A stretch of DNA of 64,000 bases from Pseudomonadota bacterium (GCA_002747395.1 PDPE01000026.1:1-64000); one strand, 5' to 3'; positions 10,959-24,294 are shown, counted from the stretch's first letter. Numbers and translations are program-made. Notes: a model not told the origin generated them from the letters alone.

Positions 10959-11099
10959 TCCCAAATTCTGTTGTCGGGCAAATTATTTCTCATTGTCGAG
11001 TATGGGTCAGGTCTTTATGTCATTTGGCTGTTTTTCAGGTTTGTGATGGAAGTAAATATAAACAAGTAATATATCTTTTAAAGATTGTTGTAGTTGTAA

Positions 11100-11450
11100 T
11101 TATTAGCCTGGCACCTGTTTGTTGATAAGTGTCTAAAGCCCCGTTAAATCAATAAAATAACAGAGGGATAAGCAGGCAGATAAACCGGTCGATTAACTGT
11201 TTAAAAGCTGTAATTTCAGCATGGGAAAAATGTGTACAAGGTTGTTCAGTGATTTGTTCAGCGGTTTTACACAGGCATGTGAACAAGGTTAAACACAGTT
11301 TGTTAACGGCCAGCTCTGACCATTTCATAAATCATCCGGAAATTTTTTTATAATTTTAATCCGCCTGATTTTGTTGGCAAAATTGTGAATAACTTTGTAA
11401 GTTAATGATAAATATAAAAATAATTATTAACAGGCGATTGAATAACCTGT
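11100..11450. other. oriC: chromosomal replication origin oriC
   Basis: The 810-base gap between divergent rpmH and dnaA has no gene and is AT-rich, especially 11341-11430. DnaA-box-like 9-mers cluster here: a perfect TGTGAATAA (11384-11392), and one-mismatch boxes TGTTGATAA (11120-11128), TGTGTACAA (11231-11239), TTTTACACA (11265-11273), TGTGAACAA (11278-11286) and TTAAACACA (11289-11297). An AT-rich stretch rightward of the boxes (11400-11430) is a likely unwinding element. Position and polarity match the Pseudomonas-type origin. GATC sites are nearly absent (one, near 11620), arguing against SeqA-style control. Confidence 0.8.
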
Positions 11451-11666
11451 TTTTGGGGGGTGGATAGTGACGCGGTTAAGGTTTACTATTGAACCTCGAA
11501 ATTGCTCAGGTTGATACAAAACCACCAGAGAGAATCATCATCGGTTTATGGCACGCCTGACGTGTACGTGCTGGCTCGTGCCCCGGTTTTTTGACTGACT
11601 GAACTTTGTAGTGAAGACGATCTGTAAATAACATGCACTTACTATTGCGTTAAAGAAGGTAATACT

Positions 11667-13106
11667 GTGGCGGAAAATATTTGGAATCAGTGTTTGACTC
11701 TTCTGGAAGAAGAGGTGCCTGCCCAACAGTTCAATATGTGGTTGAGGCCATTGCATAGTGATAAAAAGGGTGAGGACGTCATCCTGTATGCGCCTAACAA
11801 GTTTGTCATGGAGTATGTATCAGACAAGTTTATGAGTCGAATTGCTGAATTGTTCAGAGATATCTCCGGCCTGGAAAATCAGGTAATTCAGCTGAGAATC
11901 GGTTCTGTAAAAAATACCGGTGCAAAGGAAGCAGACGGGGCAAAAACCCGGGTTGAAGTACAACGGGGAAACAAATTTACCGGCACGGTGACCACCAAAA
12001 GGCAGGGCAAGGCATGGGATGAACCTGTCGGAGATCAAATAAAGACGCTTCATAGAAAAGTGGAAGTCGAAGGTGCGATTAAACATGAACACTCTTTGAA
12101 TCCTGATTTTACCTTTCAAACATTTATAGAAGGTAAATCGAATCAGTTAGCCAGGGCTGCATCGGTTCAGGTTGCTGACAATCCGGGTGGTGCCTACAAT
12201 CCGCTTTTTCTCTATGGCGGAGTGGGCCTGGGTAAAACCCATCTGATGCAAGCGATTGGTAATGATATTTTAAAGCGTAACAGCTCGGCCAAAGTGGTCT
12301 ATCTGCACTCGGAGCGTTTTGTTGCTGATATGGTTAAAGCCTTGCGCTTGAATGTGATTAACGAGTTTAAACGGTATTATCGGTCGGTTAATGCATTATT
12401 GATCGATGATATACAGTTTTTTGCCAAAAAAGACCGGTCTCAGGAAGAGTTTTTTCATACCTTTAATGCGTTATTGGAGGGGGGACAGCAGATTATCCTG
12501 ACCTGTGATCGATACCCGAAAGAAATCGATGATATGGAAGAACGGTTGAAATCCCGTTTTGGTTGGGGGTTGACTGTGATGGTCGAGCCGCCGGAACTGG
12601 AAACCCGGGTGGCCATCCTGATGAAAAAGGCAGAGCAAAGAAATATCGAATTGAGTAGTGAAGCGGCATTTTTTATCGCTCAAAAAATTCGGTCAAACGT
12701 AAGGGATCTGGAAGGTGCACTCAAGCTGGTCGCCGCAAATGCCGATTTTACCGGTGAAAAAATTACCCCTGATTTTATTCGGGAATGCCTGAAGGATTTG
12801 TTGGCCTTGCATGAGAAGCAAGTCAGTATTGACAATATCAAGCGTACCGTTGCCGAGTATTATAAAATCAAGGTGGCTGATTTGATTTCCAAACGAAGAA
12901 ACCGGTCAATCACCCGCCCGAGGCAGATGGCGATGTCATTGTCCAAAGAGCTGACCAATCGGAGCCTGCCCGAGATTGGCGATGCCTTTGGCGGGCGTGA
13001 CCATACCACAGTCATTCACGCCTGCAAAAAGATTGTAGAGTTACAGGCCAGCGATTCCAGCATTCGTGAGGATTATCAAAATTTTATGCGTATACTGAAT
13101 GCCTGA
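11667..13106 (+). CDS. dnaA: chromosomal replication initiator DnaA
   Basis: DnaA binds DnaA boxes and unwinds oriC when bound to ATP. The 479-residue protein has domain I (about 1-80), a variable linker (about 85-145), an AAA+ domain with Walker [10 protein letters not shown] (184-192) and Walker B IDDIQ (246-250), and a C-terminal DNA-binding domain with the signature [14 protein letters not shown]. Translation starts at GTG 11667, with AGAAGG eight bases upstream. No internal ATG preserves domain I. It is first in the rightward dnaA-dnaN set. Confidence 0.98.
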   Translation: MAENIWNQCLTLLEEEVPAQQFNMWLRPLHSDKKGEDVILYAPNKFVMEYVSDKFMSRIAELFRDISGLENQVIQLRIGSVKNTGAKEADGAKTRVEVQRGNKFTGTVTTKRQGKAWDEPVGDQIKTLHRKVEVEGAIKHEHSLNPDFTFQTFIEGKSNQLARAASVQVADNPGGAYNPLFLYGGVGLGKTHLMQAIGNDILKRNSSAKVVYLHSERFVADMVKALRLNVINEFKRYYRSVNALLIDDIQFFAKKDRSQEEFFHTFNALLEGGQQIILTCDRYPKEIDDMEERLKSRFGWGLTVMVEPPELETRVAILMKKAEQRNIELSSEAAFFIAQKIRSNVRDLEGALKLVAANADFTGEKITPDFIRECLKDLLALHEKQVSIDNIKRTVAEYYKIKVADLISKRRNRSITRPRQMAMSLSKELTNRSLPEIGDAFGGRDHTTVIHACKKIVELQASDSSIREDYQNFMRILNA

Positions 13107-13181
13107 TTACTATCTGATCATCAAGGTCGCATTGAATGGAAAATGTGATCGTATTACTTAATCGGAAAAGAGCAATTACTA

Positions 13182-14285
13182 ATGAAGTTTTCTGTATCAA
13201 GGGAATCACTGCTCGCACCTTTGCAATTGATTTCAGGGATTGTTGAAAAAAAACAGACAATGCCGGTGTTATCCAACATCCTCCTGGTAGTTGATAAAAA
13301 CCAGGTTTCCCTTACCGGAACCAATATGGAGGTGGAACTGGTTTGTCGGGTTGACGATGTCGCCGTTGATCATACCGGAAAAATCACCGTGCCGGCCAAA
13401 AAGCTTGCGGAAATCTGTCGTTCACTGACTGACAGTTATCCCGTGGAAATCAGTCTTGAAGGTGACAAGCTGCATATTCACTCCGGAAACAGTCAGTTCG
13501 TTCTGGCGACCTTGCCCGCAGACCACTTCCCCAATACTGAAAATGACGATATCAATTTTTCCATCTTCCTGTCGCAGAAAAAGCTTAAACATGCCCTGGA
13601 CGCTACGGCCTTTGCCATGGCTCAACAGGATGTTCGCTATTATCTGAACGGGATGCTATTCGAAATCCGGCAGGAAACACTTCGCCTTGTTGCAACGGAT
13701 GGTCATCGCCTGGCATTGGCCAATATTGATATATCCAGTTCCCTGCAGGATTCTGCTCAAATTATTGTTCCCAGGAAAGGGGTCATTGAGTTAGGTCGCC
13801 TGTTGACTGATGAGGGTGAGGAGGTTCAACTCGAGTTTGGCAGCAGCCATATCAGATCAACAATTGGCAGTTATACCTTTTCTTCCAAATTGATTGAAGG
13901 CAAGTTCCCGGATTACAACCGGGTTATTCCTCGTGGCGGAGACAAGATCGTCATTGCTGAACGGGTTCCCATGAAAGAGGTATTGGTAAGAGCGGCTATA
14001 TTGAGCCATGAAAATATTCGCGGTATACGGGTTAGTCTGCAACAGGGGCAAATAGAGGTTGTTGCCAATAATCCGGAGCATGAACAGGCAGAGGATTATC
14101 TCGAAGTTGATTATCATGGTGAACCTTTGGAAATCGGTTTCAACGTGAGTTATCTGATTGATGTGATGAATTGTATTCAGCAGGACAAAGTCAAAATGAT
14201 CTTGTCGAACCCCAATAGTAGTGCGTTGATTGAGCCTTTTGAAGGAGATGATGTGGTTTATGTGGTAATGCCAATGCGACTCTAG
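13182..14285 (+). CDS. dnaN: DNA polymerase III beta subunit (sliding clamp)
   Basis: The ring-shaped processivity clamp of DNA polymerase III, also the platform for mismatch repair and regulatory inactivation of DnaA. The 367-residue protein (E. coli 366) begins MKFSVSRESLLAPLQ and ends VVYVVMPMRL, both classic beta-clamp termini. It follows dnaA by 75 bases on the same strand. Unlike in most relatives, recF is not directly downstream. Confidence 0.98.
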   Translation: MKFSVSRESLLAPLQLISGIVEKKQTMPVLSNILLVVDKNQVSLTGTNMEVELVCRVDDVAVDHTGKITVPAKKLAEICRSLTDSYPVEISLEGDKLHIHSGNSQFVLATLPADHFPNTENDDINFSIFLSQKKLKHALDATAFAMAQQDVRYYLNGMLFEIRQETLRLVATDGHRLALANIDISSSLQDSAQIIVPRKGVIELGRLLTDEGEEVQLEFGSSHIRSTIGSYTFSSKLIEGKFPDYNRVIPRGGDKIVIAERVPMKEVLVRAAILSHENIRGIRVSLQQGQIEVVANNPEHEQAEDYLEVDYHGEPLEIGFNVSYLIDVMNCIQQDKVKMILSNPNSSALIEPFEGDDVVYVVMPMRL

Positions 14286-14428
14286 AACGAAACGTTGAAA
14301 CCAAATCTGCTTTATTGTCCTGACGCACTTTTGACAGGTTTCAGCCCCGGCCAGGTTTTTTGACAGAACAGGTTGCTACATTGTTATTGCTTGTCGAACC
14401 GAATCACAAGGAGAAAAAGGAAGAGAAA

Positions 14429-15697
14429 ATGTTGTCATTTTCAGATGCAGTCAAAGGGACGTTGCGTATTGGTCAAACAGTCCTGGTATTGTCGAAAACC
14501 GGAGTCACCTGGTTGAAAGGAGATCGCCCTCCCACGGCGCGTGTTATTCGCCAGACCTTTGAATCTCTGGGCGCCACTTATATCAAGCTCGGCCAGTTTA
14601 TTGCCAGCTCCCCGACTTTCTTTCCCCCGGAATATGTCGAAGAGTTCAGTTATTGTCTGGATAGAACCACTCCTCTGCCTTTCTCTGTTATGAAAAAGAT
14701 TCTGGAAGAGGAGTTCAGTGTACCATTGTCCGATATCTATTCAGAAATCGACCCTCAACCACTGGCATCTGCATCTATCGCCCAGGTTCATGCGGCCAGG
14801 TTGAAAAGCGGTCAGGAAGTGGTGATCAAGATTCAAAAACCCGGCGTGCAAAACACACTGCTGACCGATTTGAATTTTTTGTATGTAATGGCGAAAACAC
14901 TGGAAACAGTCGCACCCAAACTATCCTGGACATCGCTCTCCGGAATCGTACAGGAAATTCAGAAAACAATGATGGAAGAGTGCGACTTTATTAAAGAAGC
15001 AGCCAATATAAAAGAGTTTGAGGTTTTCCTTGATAGAACCGCCAATAGTGATGTTATCGTGCCAAAGGTCTATGACGAATTTACCACTCGTCGGGTGCTA
15101 ACCATGGAACGCTTTTATGGCGTACCCCTGGTGGATATGGATACCATAAGAAAGCACTGCGCTGACCCGGAGAAAACCCTGATCACCGCGATGAACACCT
15201 GGTTTTCCAGTTTAACCCAGTGTGATTTTTTCCATGCGGACGTGCACGCCGGAAACCTGATGGTACTCGAAGACGGAAGAATCGGCTTTATCGATTTTGG
15301 TATTGTCGGCAGAATCCCGGAGGGAGCCTGGCAGGCCATGTCTGATTTTATTTCTTCTATTATGACAGGTGATTTTGATGCAATGGCGAACGCCATGTTG
15401 CGCATTGGTATTACCAAAAAACATGTCGATGAAAAGAAACTGGCCGATGATATTCGAAACCTCTATCAGAAACTCGATTCCATGACACCAGACTATGAAA
15501 CGATGGCCAATTCCAGCGATGAAGACGTAAATACCGTGTTGATGGATATCGTTAAAATTGGCGAACAACATGGCCTGCATTTTCCAAGGGAGTTTGCACT
15601 CCTGTTAAAACAGTTTTTGTATTTTGATCGATATGTGCATGTCATGGCACCCGAGTTAGATATGTTTATGGATGACAGATTGAATATGTTGCAGTAG
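14429..15697 (+). CDS. AarF/ABC1/UbiB-family atypical kinase
   Basis: A member of the ABC1 (ADCK/UbiB) family of protein-kinase-like ATPases, often linked to ubiquinone or other lipid metabolism. Diagnostic features are the KxGQ-like GATYIKLGQFIASSP segment, PLASASIAQVHAA (the Ala-rich loop that replaces the glycine loop), VVIKIQKPGV with the ATP-anchoring lysine, HADVHAGNL (catalytic loop) and GFIDFGIVGR (metal-binding Asp). An ATG at 14429 with GGAAGAG just upstream is preferred over an in-frame TTG at 14360. The C-terminal membrane helices typical of UbiB are not apparent. Its position between dnaN and recF is unusual. The substrate cannot be inferred. Confidence 0.85.
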   Translation: MLSFSDAVKGTLRIGQTVLVLSKTGVTWLKGDRPPTARVIRQTFESLGATYIKLGQFIASSPTFFPPEYVEEFSYCLDRTTPLPFSVMKKILEEEFSVPLSDIYSEIDPQPLASASIAQVHAARLKSGQEVVIKIQKPGVQNTLLTDLNFLYVMAKTLETVAPKLSWTSLSGIVQEIQKTMMEECDFIKEAANIKEFEVFLDRTANSDVIVPKVYDEFTTRRVLTMERFYGVPLVDMDTIRKHCADPEKTLITAMNTWFSSLTQCDFFHADVHAGNLMVLEDGRIGFIDFGIVGRIPEGAWQAMSDFISSIMTGDFDAMANAMLRIGITKKHVDEKKLADDIRNLYQKLDSMTPDYETMANSSDEDVNTVLMDIVKIGEQHGLHFPREFALLLKQFLYFDRYVHVMAPELDMFMDDRLNMLQ

Positions 15698-15740
15698 TAA
15701 ATTTTCACCTCTGGTATTGCTATCCCTGTTATCAGGGTAT

Positions 15741-15770
15741 GAATGCCGGAGGCATTCCTGGTTTTTCTTT
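15741..15770 (+). terminator. terminator after the ABC1 kinase gene
   Basis: A perfect 7-bp stem GAATGCC / GGCATTC with a 3-base loop (15741-15757) is followed within four bases by GTTTTTCTTTTTC. Just upstream (about 15724-15737) is a second small hairpin with CCCTG / CAGGG arms. This would end the dnaA-dnaN-kinase transcript and separate it from recF. Confidence 0.7.
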
Positions 15771-16033
15771 TTCTGGCATTTCTTGCGTTCAATCCTTCCC
15801 AAAATTCCTTACGGCAGCATGTTGATTAACCGGAGATAGCGATCAATCCCACCCTTGCTGTCAATCTTTTTGTTTGTTAATACTGGTTGGTCCCAAGCAG
15901 TGGTTTAGTCATAAAGTTCATAATACTCGTTGCCTGTTTTTGCTACTATTGCATATTGCCAAACTGGATAGACCATACGGATGATTGAATATCGGTATGG
16001 GTGTTTCATCCTGATTCAATCGGGCCTTTAATC
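15771..16033. other. spacer upstream of recF
   Basis: No gene is supported here. The stretch presumably carries the promoter of recF-gyrB, but I see no hexamer pair good enough to name. Confidence 0.4.
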
Positions 16034-19559
<3,526 letters not shown>

Positions 19560-19584
19560 TGGTGGTTTGATGTGCCCCGGTTTG

Positions 19585-19593
19585 TGCTATAAC
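19585..19593 (+). promoter_or_regulatory. possible extended -10 promoter for the dehydrogenase gene
   Basis: TGCTATAAC fits an extended -10 (TGnTATAAT with one mismatch). A TTTGAT hexamer begins at 19566, giving a 16-base spacing to the -10. It would start transcription about 65 bases before the gene at 19664 and would separate it from gyrB. Confidence 0.35.
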
Positions 19594-19663
19594 TGGATAG
19601 TGTAATTGTAATTTCCAACTCGACCGGAGTAGTAATAGCAGAAAGCTGCAGGAGAAGATTGTT

Positions 19664-20737
19664 ATGACCAAAACAGTGAAAGCCGCCCAGTATGGTTGCG
19701 GGAAAATGGGTAAATATCTTATTCGCTATATGATGGAAAAAGGGGCAGAGGTAGTTGCCGCTTTTGACAATGACCCGAAAGTTATCGGCATGGATGTGGG
19801 TGAGTATATTGGTGGAGAAAAATCCGGTTTGCTGATCAGTGATGCGAAAGACGCCGAGAAGGTGTTGCAGGCAGAAAAACCGGATGTCTGTGTGATTGCA
19901 ACCATGAGTACCATGGAGGATATCAGGGAATCGCTGGAGATATGCGCCAGAAATAAAATCAATGCAATATCAACCTGCGAAGAAGCGATTTATCCCTGGA
20001 ACTCCAGTCCTGATCTTTGCCGTGAACTTGATCAACTTGCCAGGGAAAATGGCATTACCCTGACAGGCAGCGGCTATCCTGATATGTATTGGGGCGTTTT
20101 GATTGATGTGCTTGCCGGTTCAATGCAGACGATAACAAAGATCAAGGGTGTCAGTAGTTACAACGTAGAAGACTATGGCATTGCCCTGGCAAGGGGACAC
20201 GGAGCGGGCCTGACCAATGAAGAATTTGCCCAACAGATTGGTAAGCATAACAGCCTGGGATCAGAGGAGCAGAGAAAACTGGTAGAGAGTGGTGACTATG
20301 TTCCCAGCTATATGTGGAATCAGAATGGTTGGCTTTGTGACCGAATGGGGTTGACTCCAATTTCGCAAGTGCAGAAATGTGTACCCACCACGCATAGCGA
20401 GGATTTGTACAGTGACACCCTGGGAATGACAATCAGGGCGGGTGACCCTACGGGGATGTCGGCCATTGTTGTGACCGAAACCAAAGAAGGTATCACCATT
20501 GAGACCGAGTGCATCGGCAATGTGTATGCGCCGGATGACTTCGACAGGAACGATTGGACTTTCTATGGTGAGCCGGATACAACGATCAATGTCAATCAAC
20601 CGGCAACCGTCGAGCTGACCTGCGCCAACCTGGTTGGTCGTATACCTGCATTGATTAAAAGTGAACCCGGCTATGTGACAACGGATAAATTGCCGAACAA
20701 TGTTTATCTGTCCAAAAAACTCGGTGACTATATTTAA
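19664..20737 (+). CDS. NAD(P)-dependent dehydrogenase, DapB / 2,4-diaminopentanoate dehydrogenase-like
   Basis: A 357-residue oxidoreductase with an N-terminal Rossmann fold (AQYGCGKMGKYLIRY, glycine loop at residues 11-16, then an acidic AFDND that would bind NAD ribose). A long catalytic domain includes TGSGYPDMYWG and the glycine- and histidine-containing ALARGHGAGLTNEEFA. Overall it resembles the dihydrodipicolinate-reductase-like family that includes 2,4-diaminopentanoate dehydrogenase of ornithine degradation. The substrate is not proven, since no ornithine-fermentation genes are nearby. The start has AGGAGA about 9 bases upstream. It occupies the place where other genera have housekeeping genes next to gyrB, suggesting an insertion. 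Confidence 0.72.
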   Translation: MTKTVKAAQYGCGKMGKYLIRYMMEKGAEVVAAFDNDPKVIGMDVGEYIGGEKSGLLISDAKDAEKVLQAEKPDVCVIATMSTMEDIRESLEICARNKINAISTCEEAIYPWNSSPDLCRELDQLARENGITLTGSGYPDMYWGVLIDVLAGSMQTITKIKGVSSYNVEDYGIALARGHGAGLTNEEFAQQIGKHNSLGSEEQRKLVESGDYVPSYMWNQNGWLCDRMGLTPISQVQKCVPTTHSEDLYSDTLGMTIRAGDPTGMSAIVVTETKEGITIETECIGNVYAPDDFDRNDWTFYGEPDTTINVNQPATVELTCANLVGRIPALIKSEPGYVTTDKLPNNVYLSKKLGDYI

Positions 20738-20947
20738 TCGTTGACCGTTATTTAATTAATCGCTGGCTGTGATTTGATTGCTGAGCCGGTATATCTGGCG
20801 GCATGGTACATACCGGGGCGGGCGTCTTTTCAGGCTTGTCTGCCCCGTCCGGCTGTTTGCGGTATCAACACCCGCATGGATACCCGGTTTTAATACAGGT
20901 CACTGGCCTGTTTTTTCTTTCTGATCAATCTGGTTGAATCTGAAATA

Positions 20948-21304
20948 ATGAAAAATAAAAAACTCAAAAAGATCGTCGCAGGCAATATTCGTACAGCCTG
21001 CAAGAAAAACAATGTCAATTCGGTCGAGTTGTGCAAGCGGTCGGGCAAAAGCCCTTCCTCCATTGCCAGGCTTATGCAGGCCGAAGCGGAACCCCGTCTG
21101 GATATGATTGAAGCTGTGGCAGGTGCACTCGATATTGACCCCTGGATTTTGTTTTCTGATCGAATGACCGAGGCCATGCTAACCGAGGAGCGACTGCCCG
21201 AGCTGGCGAGAAATTTCAGCAAATGCTCGCCGGATCTGAAAGACAGCATTATGACCTATGTAGCGCAAATGGTGGAGTTAGACAAGTTGCGGAAAAAGAG
21301 CTAG
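20948..21304 (+). CDS. XRE-family helix-turn-helix regulator
   Basis: A 118-residue protein with an N-terminal helix-turn-helix of the Cro/C1 type (about residues 10-65; ELCKRSGKSPSSIARLMQAE is the recognition region, then DMIEAVAGALDIDPWILF, the usual end of the fold). A C-terminal helical tail (about 75-118) may dimerise. The N-terminus is lysine-rich. It could control its own gene or the dehydrogenase 210 bases upstream, but no operator was identified. It converges with the acyltransferase gene, 21 bases between stops. Confidence 0.75.
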   Translation: MKNKKLKKIVAGNIRTACKKNNVNSVELCKRSGKSPSSIARLMQAEAEPRLDMIEAVAGALDIDPWILFSDRMTEAMLTEERLPELARNFSKCSPDLKDSIMTYVAQMVELDKLRKKS

Positions 21305-21325
21305 CCTGGCTGTTAAACCGGCTTG

Positions 21326-22096
21326 TTATGGTTGAAGGGGAACGATGCCTTCCTTGTGTATCGGTTGATTGCCGATTTCCCGGACTTTGTTGCCAATCCA
21401 TTGCTCGGTCTCCCGAGTCAGTTCCTCTGTGGTTTTGTTGTCAGACTGAATCAGTGGCCCGTAGACGACTTTTATGGTTCCCGGGTACTTCATATAGCCG
21501 TTATTGGGCCAGTGTTCGCCTGCGTTATGCGCTACGGGAAGAACAGGCACCCCGGCGTGTATGGCAAGTGCCGCGGCCCCTTTTGAAAAGCATTTTGTTT
21601 GACCGGGGTTGACTCGGGTTCCCTCTGGAAATATCAGTACCCAAATACCACGCCTCAACTTTTCCCTGCCCTGCATCAGAATCTGTTTCATGGCCTGTTT
21701 TCGATTGTTTCTGTCGATGGCAACGGGGTTGGTCAGGCTCAATATCCAGCCAAAAAAGGGGATGGACAGTAACTCTTTTTTCACTACCTGGGTTTGAGGG
21801 GCGAACCGGGTTTGCAGAAAAAATGTTTCCCATGTACTTTGATGGTTGCTGGCGATAATGCAGGGGGTATCGGGGATGTTTTCCGTTCCTGTTACCTGAT
21901 AATCCACACCACAGCAGATTCGCAGCCACTGTGTGATAAAGCCTGTGTAACCCTGGATGATGAAACGAAACCGCGTTCGGTATGACATGGCCGGGCTAAT
22001 AATTTTACAGCTTGTGCTAAATACAACAGTAAATATGATCAGCACGATATAGAACAGGGTTGATCGCAAGAAGATCAGAATACTTGATGTTGACAT
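21326..22096 (-). CDS. 1-acyl-sn-glycerol-3-phosphate acyltransferase (PlsC family)
   Basis: An inner-membrane acyltransferase that adds the second fatty acid in phospholipid synthesis. The 256-residue protein has an N-terminal hydrophobic anchor (about 7-28). The family motifs are NHQSTWE (84-90, the HX4D/E catalytic pair), IFPEGTR (155-161) and AGVPVLPVAHNAG. In Pseudomonas a related gene sits between gyrB and gmhB-glyS. Here gmhB is missing from the interval before glyS. It is transcribed leftward, downstream of glyS by about 110 bases. Confidence 0.88.
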   Translation of the reverse strand: MSTSSILIFLRSTLFYIVLIIFTVVFSTSCKIISPAMSYRTRFRFIIQGYTGFITQWLRICCGVDYQVTGTENIPDTPCIIASNHQSTWETFFLQTRFAPQTQVVKKELLSIPFFGWILSLTNPVAIDRNNRKQAMKQILMQGREKLRRGIWVLIFPEGTRVNPGQTKCFSKGAAALAIHAGVPVLPVAHNAGEHWPNNGYMKYPGTIKVVYGPLIQSDNKTTEELTRETEQWIGNKVREIGNQPIHKEGIVPLQP

Positions 22097-22205
22097 ATAG
22101 CCTGTTTCTTTCTGTTTGTAACAATCAGCTTGCAGCAGCCTGTTTATAACGACCGGAATTCGTGGCTCTCCGGTCGCTCGCTACGCAAGATTCATCCTGT
22201 ATTCG

Positions 22206-24293
22206 CTAATTTGATGTTTGCAAGAGAGAAATATCAGCGACTCTGATAAACAGGCGACGCAGTTCTGCCAACAAGGCAAGACGGTTATTTCTGATGCGCT
22301 CATCTTCCGTCATGACCATCACTTCATCGAAGAACCGGTCAATGGGGTTTTTGAGCTTCGCCAGCCGGGTCAGCCCGGATTGGTAGTCGCCCTGTTCAAA
22401 TAGCGGGTCAACTTCACCGCTCAGGTCTTTCAATGTGGTACCCAGCAGTATTTCGGCCTCTTCCTTTAGCAGATCATAGTGAATGGTCTGTGAAATATCA
22501 TTGGCGTTCTGTTTGCCCAGAATATTGCTGACACGTTTATTGGCCGCCGCCAGTGCGTCAGCTTCCGGCAGCTTGATGAACTCGTTAACTGCTTTGATAC
22601 GGTGATCAAAATCCAGGGGTTTGGCGGGTCTGCGAGCATGAACTGCCAGATAAACGGCAGTGTCGATGCCGGCATCTTCATACCAGGCCCTGAATCGTTC
22701 CAGCATATATTCAAAAACGGTTTCTTCAAGGTTTTCCGCCGGTAACGACTCATGTTGTTCAATGGCCAGCCTGATACATTGCCTGAGATCCAGGTTGAGT
22801 TCTTTTTCGACAATGATTCGGAGTACGCCCAGTGCCGCTCTGCGGAGGGCAAAGGGGTCCTTGGTGCCGGACGGTGGCTGGTTGATACCAAAAATGCCCA
22901 CAATGGTGTCCATTTTATCCGCAATGGAAAGAGCACAGCCGGTTTTGGTGGTCGGTAGTGTGTCACCCGAAAAGCGTGGCAGGTATTGCTCATTGAGTGC
23001 CAGGGCCACTTCTTCCGGTTCGCCATCATTGCATGCGTAGTGATACCCCATAATGCCTTGCAGGTCGGGAAATTCCAGCACCATTTCGGTGACCAGATCG
23101 GACTTGCACAAATATCCTGCCCGTTTACCAAGTTCCCTTTCACCGCCAATCTGTTCGGCTATGTCACCGGCGATGCGGGAAACCCGTGTTATCTTGTCAT
23201 AAACCGTGCCCAGACTGGCCTGGAATACGATGGGTTTAAGTTGCTCGACCCGGCTTTCCAGGGTAGATTTTTGGTCGGTCTCGAAAAAGAAAGCGGCATC
23301 GGACAAACGGGGACGAATGACTTTTTCGTTGCCGCTGACCACTTGCGCCGGGTCTTTGCTTTCGATATTGGAAATGGTGATAAAATAGGGCAGCATCGCG
23401 TTATCTGTATCATCAGAGCTGACCACATGGAAGTATTTCTGATGCTCCTTCATGGAAGAAATCAGCGCCTGTGCCGGTACTTCCAGGAATTTTTCGTCAA
23501 ATTTACCGATTAAAGGTACCGGCCACTCGTTCAATCCAGTGACCTCATCAAGCAGGTCTTCATCAATGACCGCTTGCCCGTTTACAGTTTGGGCGATGTT
23601 GGCGACACTTTTTTCAATCTGTTGTCTCCTTTTGTCAAAGGAGGCAATCACCTTGCCCTGTGATTCCAGCAGGGCGGCGTAGTCATTCGGTGTGGCAATC
23701 CCGACTTGTGAAGGAGCCATAAATCGGTGGCCACGAGTCATATTGGAGGCTTTCAGGCCAAGAATGGTACAGTCAATCACCTCGTCACCCAAGAGCATAA
23801 TGACCCAGTGCGCAGGACGCACAAATTCGGTTCGGCTGGCTCCCCAGCGCATACGTTTGGGTATGGGCAGGCCGGATAATGAGTCAGAGACAATCTGCGG
23901 CAGCAAATCCCGGGTCGGTTGACCTGGCCTGGTGGCACGATAGACCAGCCATTCCCCTTTGGGTGTTTCAATTTTTTCAAGCTGATCCGGCGTGGTATTG
24001 CAGGATCGGGCGAACCCCTGCAAGGCGCGGGTCGGGTTGCCGTCAGCGTCATAGGCGGCGCTGGCTGCCGGGCCTTTTCGTTCCACCTGTGAATCCGGCT
24101 GTCGGGTGTCCAGGCCGTTGATCAATACGGCAAGGCGACGTGGAGTGGCAAACGAGGTGATGGATGTGAAGCCGATGCCCGTGTTGCCAAGTCCGTTTTC
24201 AATGCCTGACTGGAAAGAGGCTGACAGATTTTTCAGCGCCCTGGGGGGTAATTCTTCGGTGCCAATTTCTACCAGAAAGTCTGTTGTCGCCAT
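22206..24293 (-). CDS. glyS: glycyl-tRNA synthetase beta subunit
   Basis: The beta chain of the heterotetrameric bacterial glycyl-tRNA synthetase, providing tRNA recognition and an HD-like domain. The N-terminus MATTDFLVEIGTEELPPRAL is the family signature and fixes the start at 24293, one base after the glyQ stop (TAACATG). An open frame continues 65 codons upstream inside glyQ but is not used. The product is 695 residues (E. coli 689), with the family segment GIFGINQPPSGTKDPFALRR. It is translationally coupled to glyQ. Confidence 0.97.
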   Translation of the reverse strand: MATTDFLVEIGTEELPPRALKNLSASFQSGIENGLGNTGIGFTSITSFATPRRLAVLINGLDTRQPDSQVERKGPAASAAYDADGNPTRALQGFARSCNTTPDQLEKIETPKGEWLVYRATRPGQPTRDLLPQIVSDSLSGLPIPKRMRWGASRTEFVRPAHWVIMLLGDEVIDCTILGLKASNMTRGHRFMAPSQVGIATPNDYAALLESQGKVIASFDKRRQQIEKSVANIAQTVNGQAVIDEDLLDEVTGLNEWPVPLIGKFDEKFLEVPAQALISSMKEHQKYFHVVSSDDTDNAMLPYFITISNIESKDPAQVVSGNEKVIRPRLSDAAFFFETDQKSTLESRVEQLKPIVFQASLGTVYDKITRVSRIAGDIAEQIGGERELGKRAGYLCKSDLVTEMVLEFPDLQGIMGYHYACNDGEPEEVALALNEQYLPRFSGDTLPTTKTGCALSIADKMDTIVGIFGINQPPSGTKDPFALRRAALGVLRIIVEKELNLDLRQCIRLAIEQHESLPAENLEETVFEYMLERFRAWYEDAGIDTAVYLAVHARRPAKPLDFDHRIKAVNEFIKLPEADALAAANKRVSNILGKQNANDISQTIHYDLLKEEAEILLGTTLKDLSGEVDPLFEQGDYQSGLTRLAKLKNPIDRFFDEVMVMTEDERIRNNRLALLAELRRLFIRVADISLLQTSN

Positions 24294-24294
24294 G

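Noticed and set aside
15721..15740. A sequence resembling the I-SceI recognition site
   Set aside because: It shares only the CCCTG-TTAT core; the flanks differ, and it is better read as a small hairpin by the terminator.
20800..20870. GC-rich inverted sequence between the dehydrogenase and XRE genes as a terminator
   Set aside because: The arms pair poorly and no T-tract follows.
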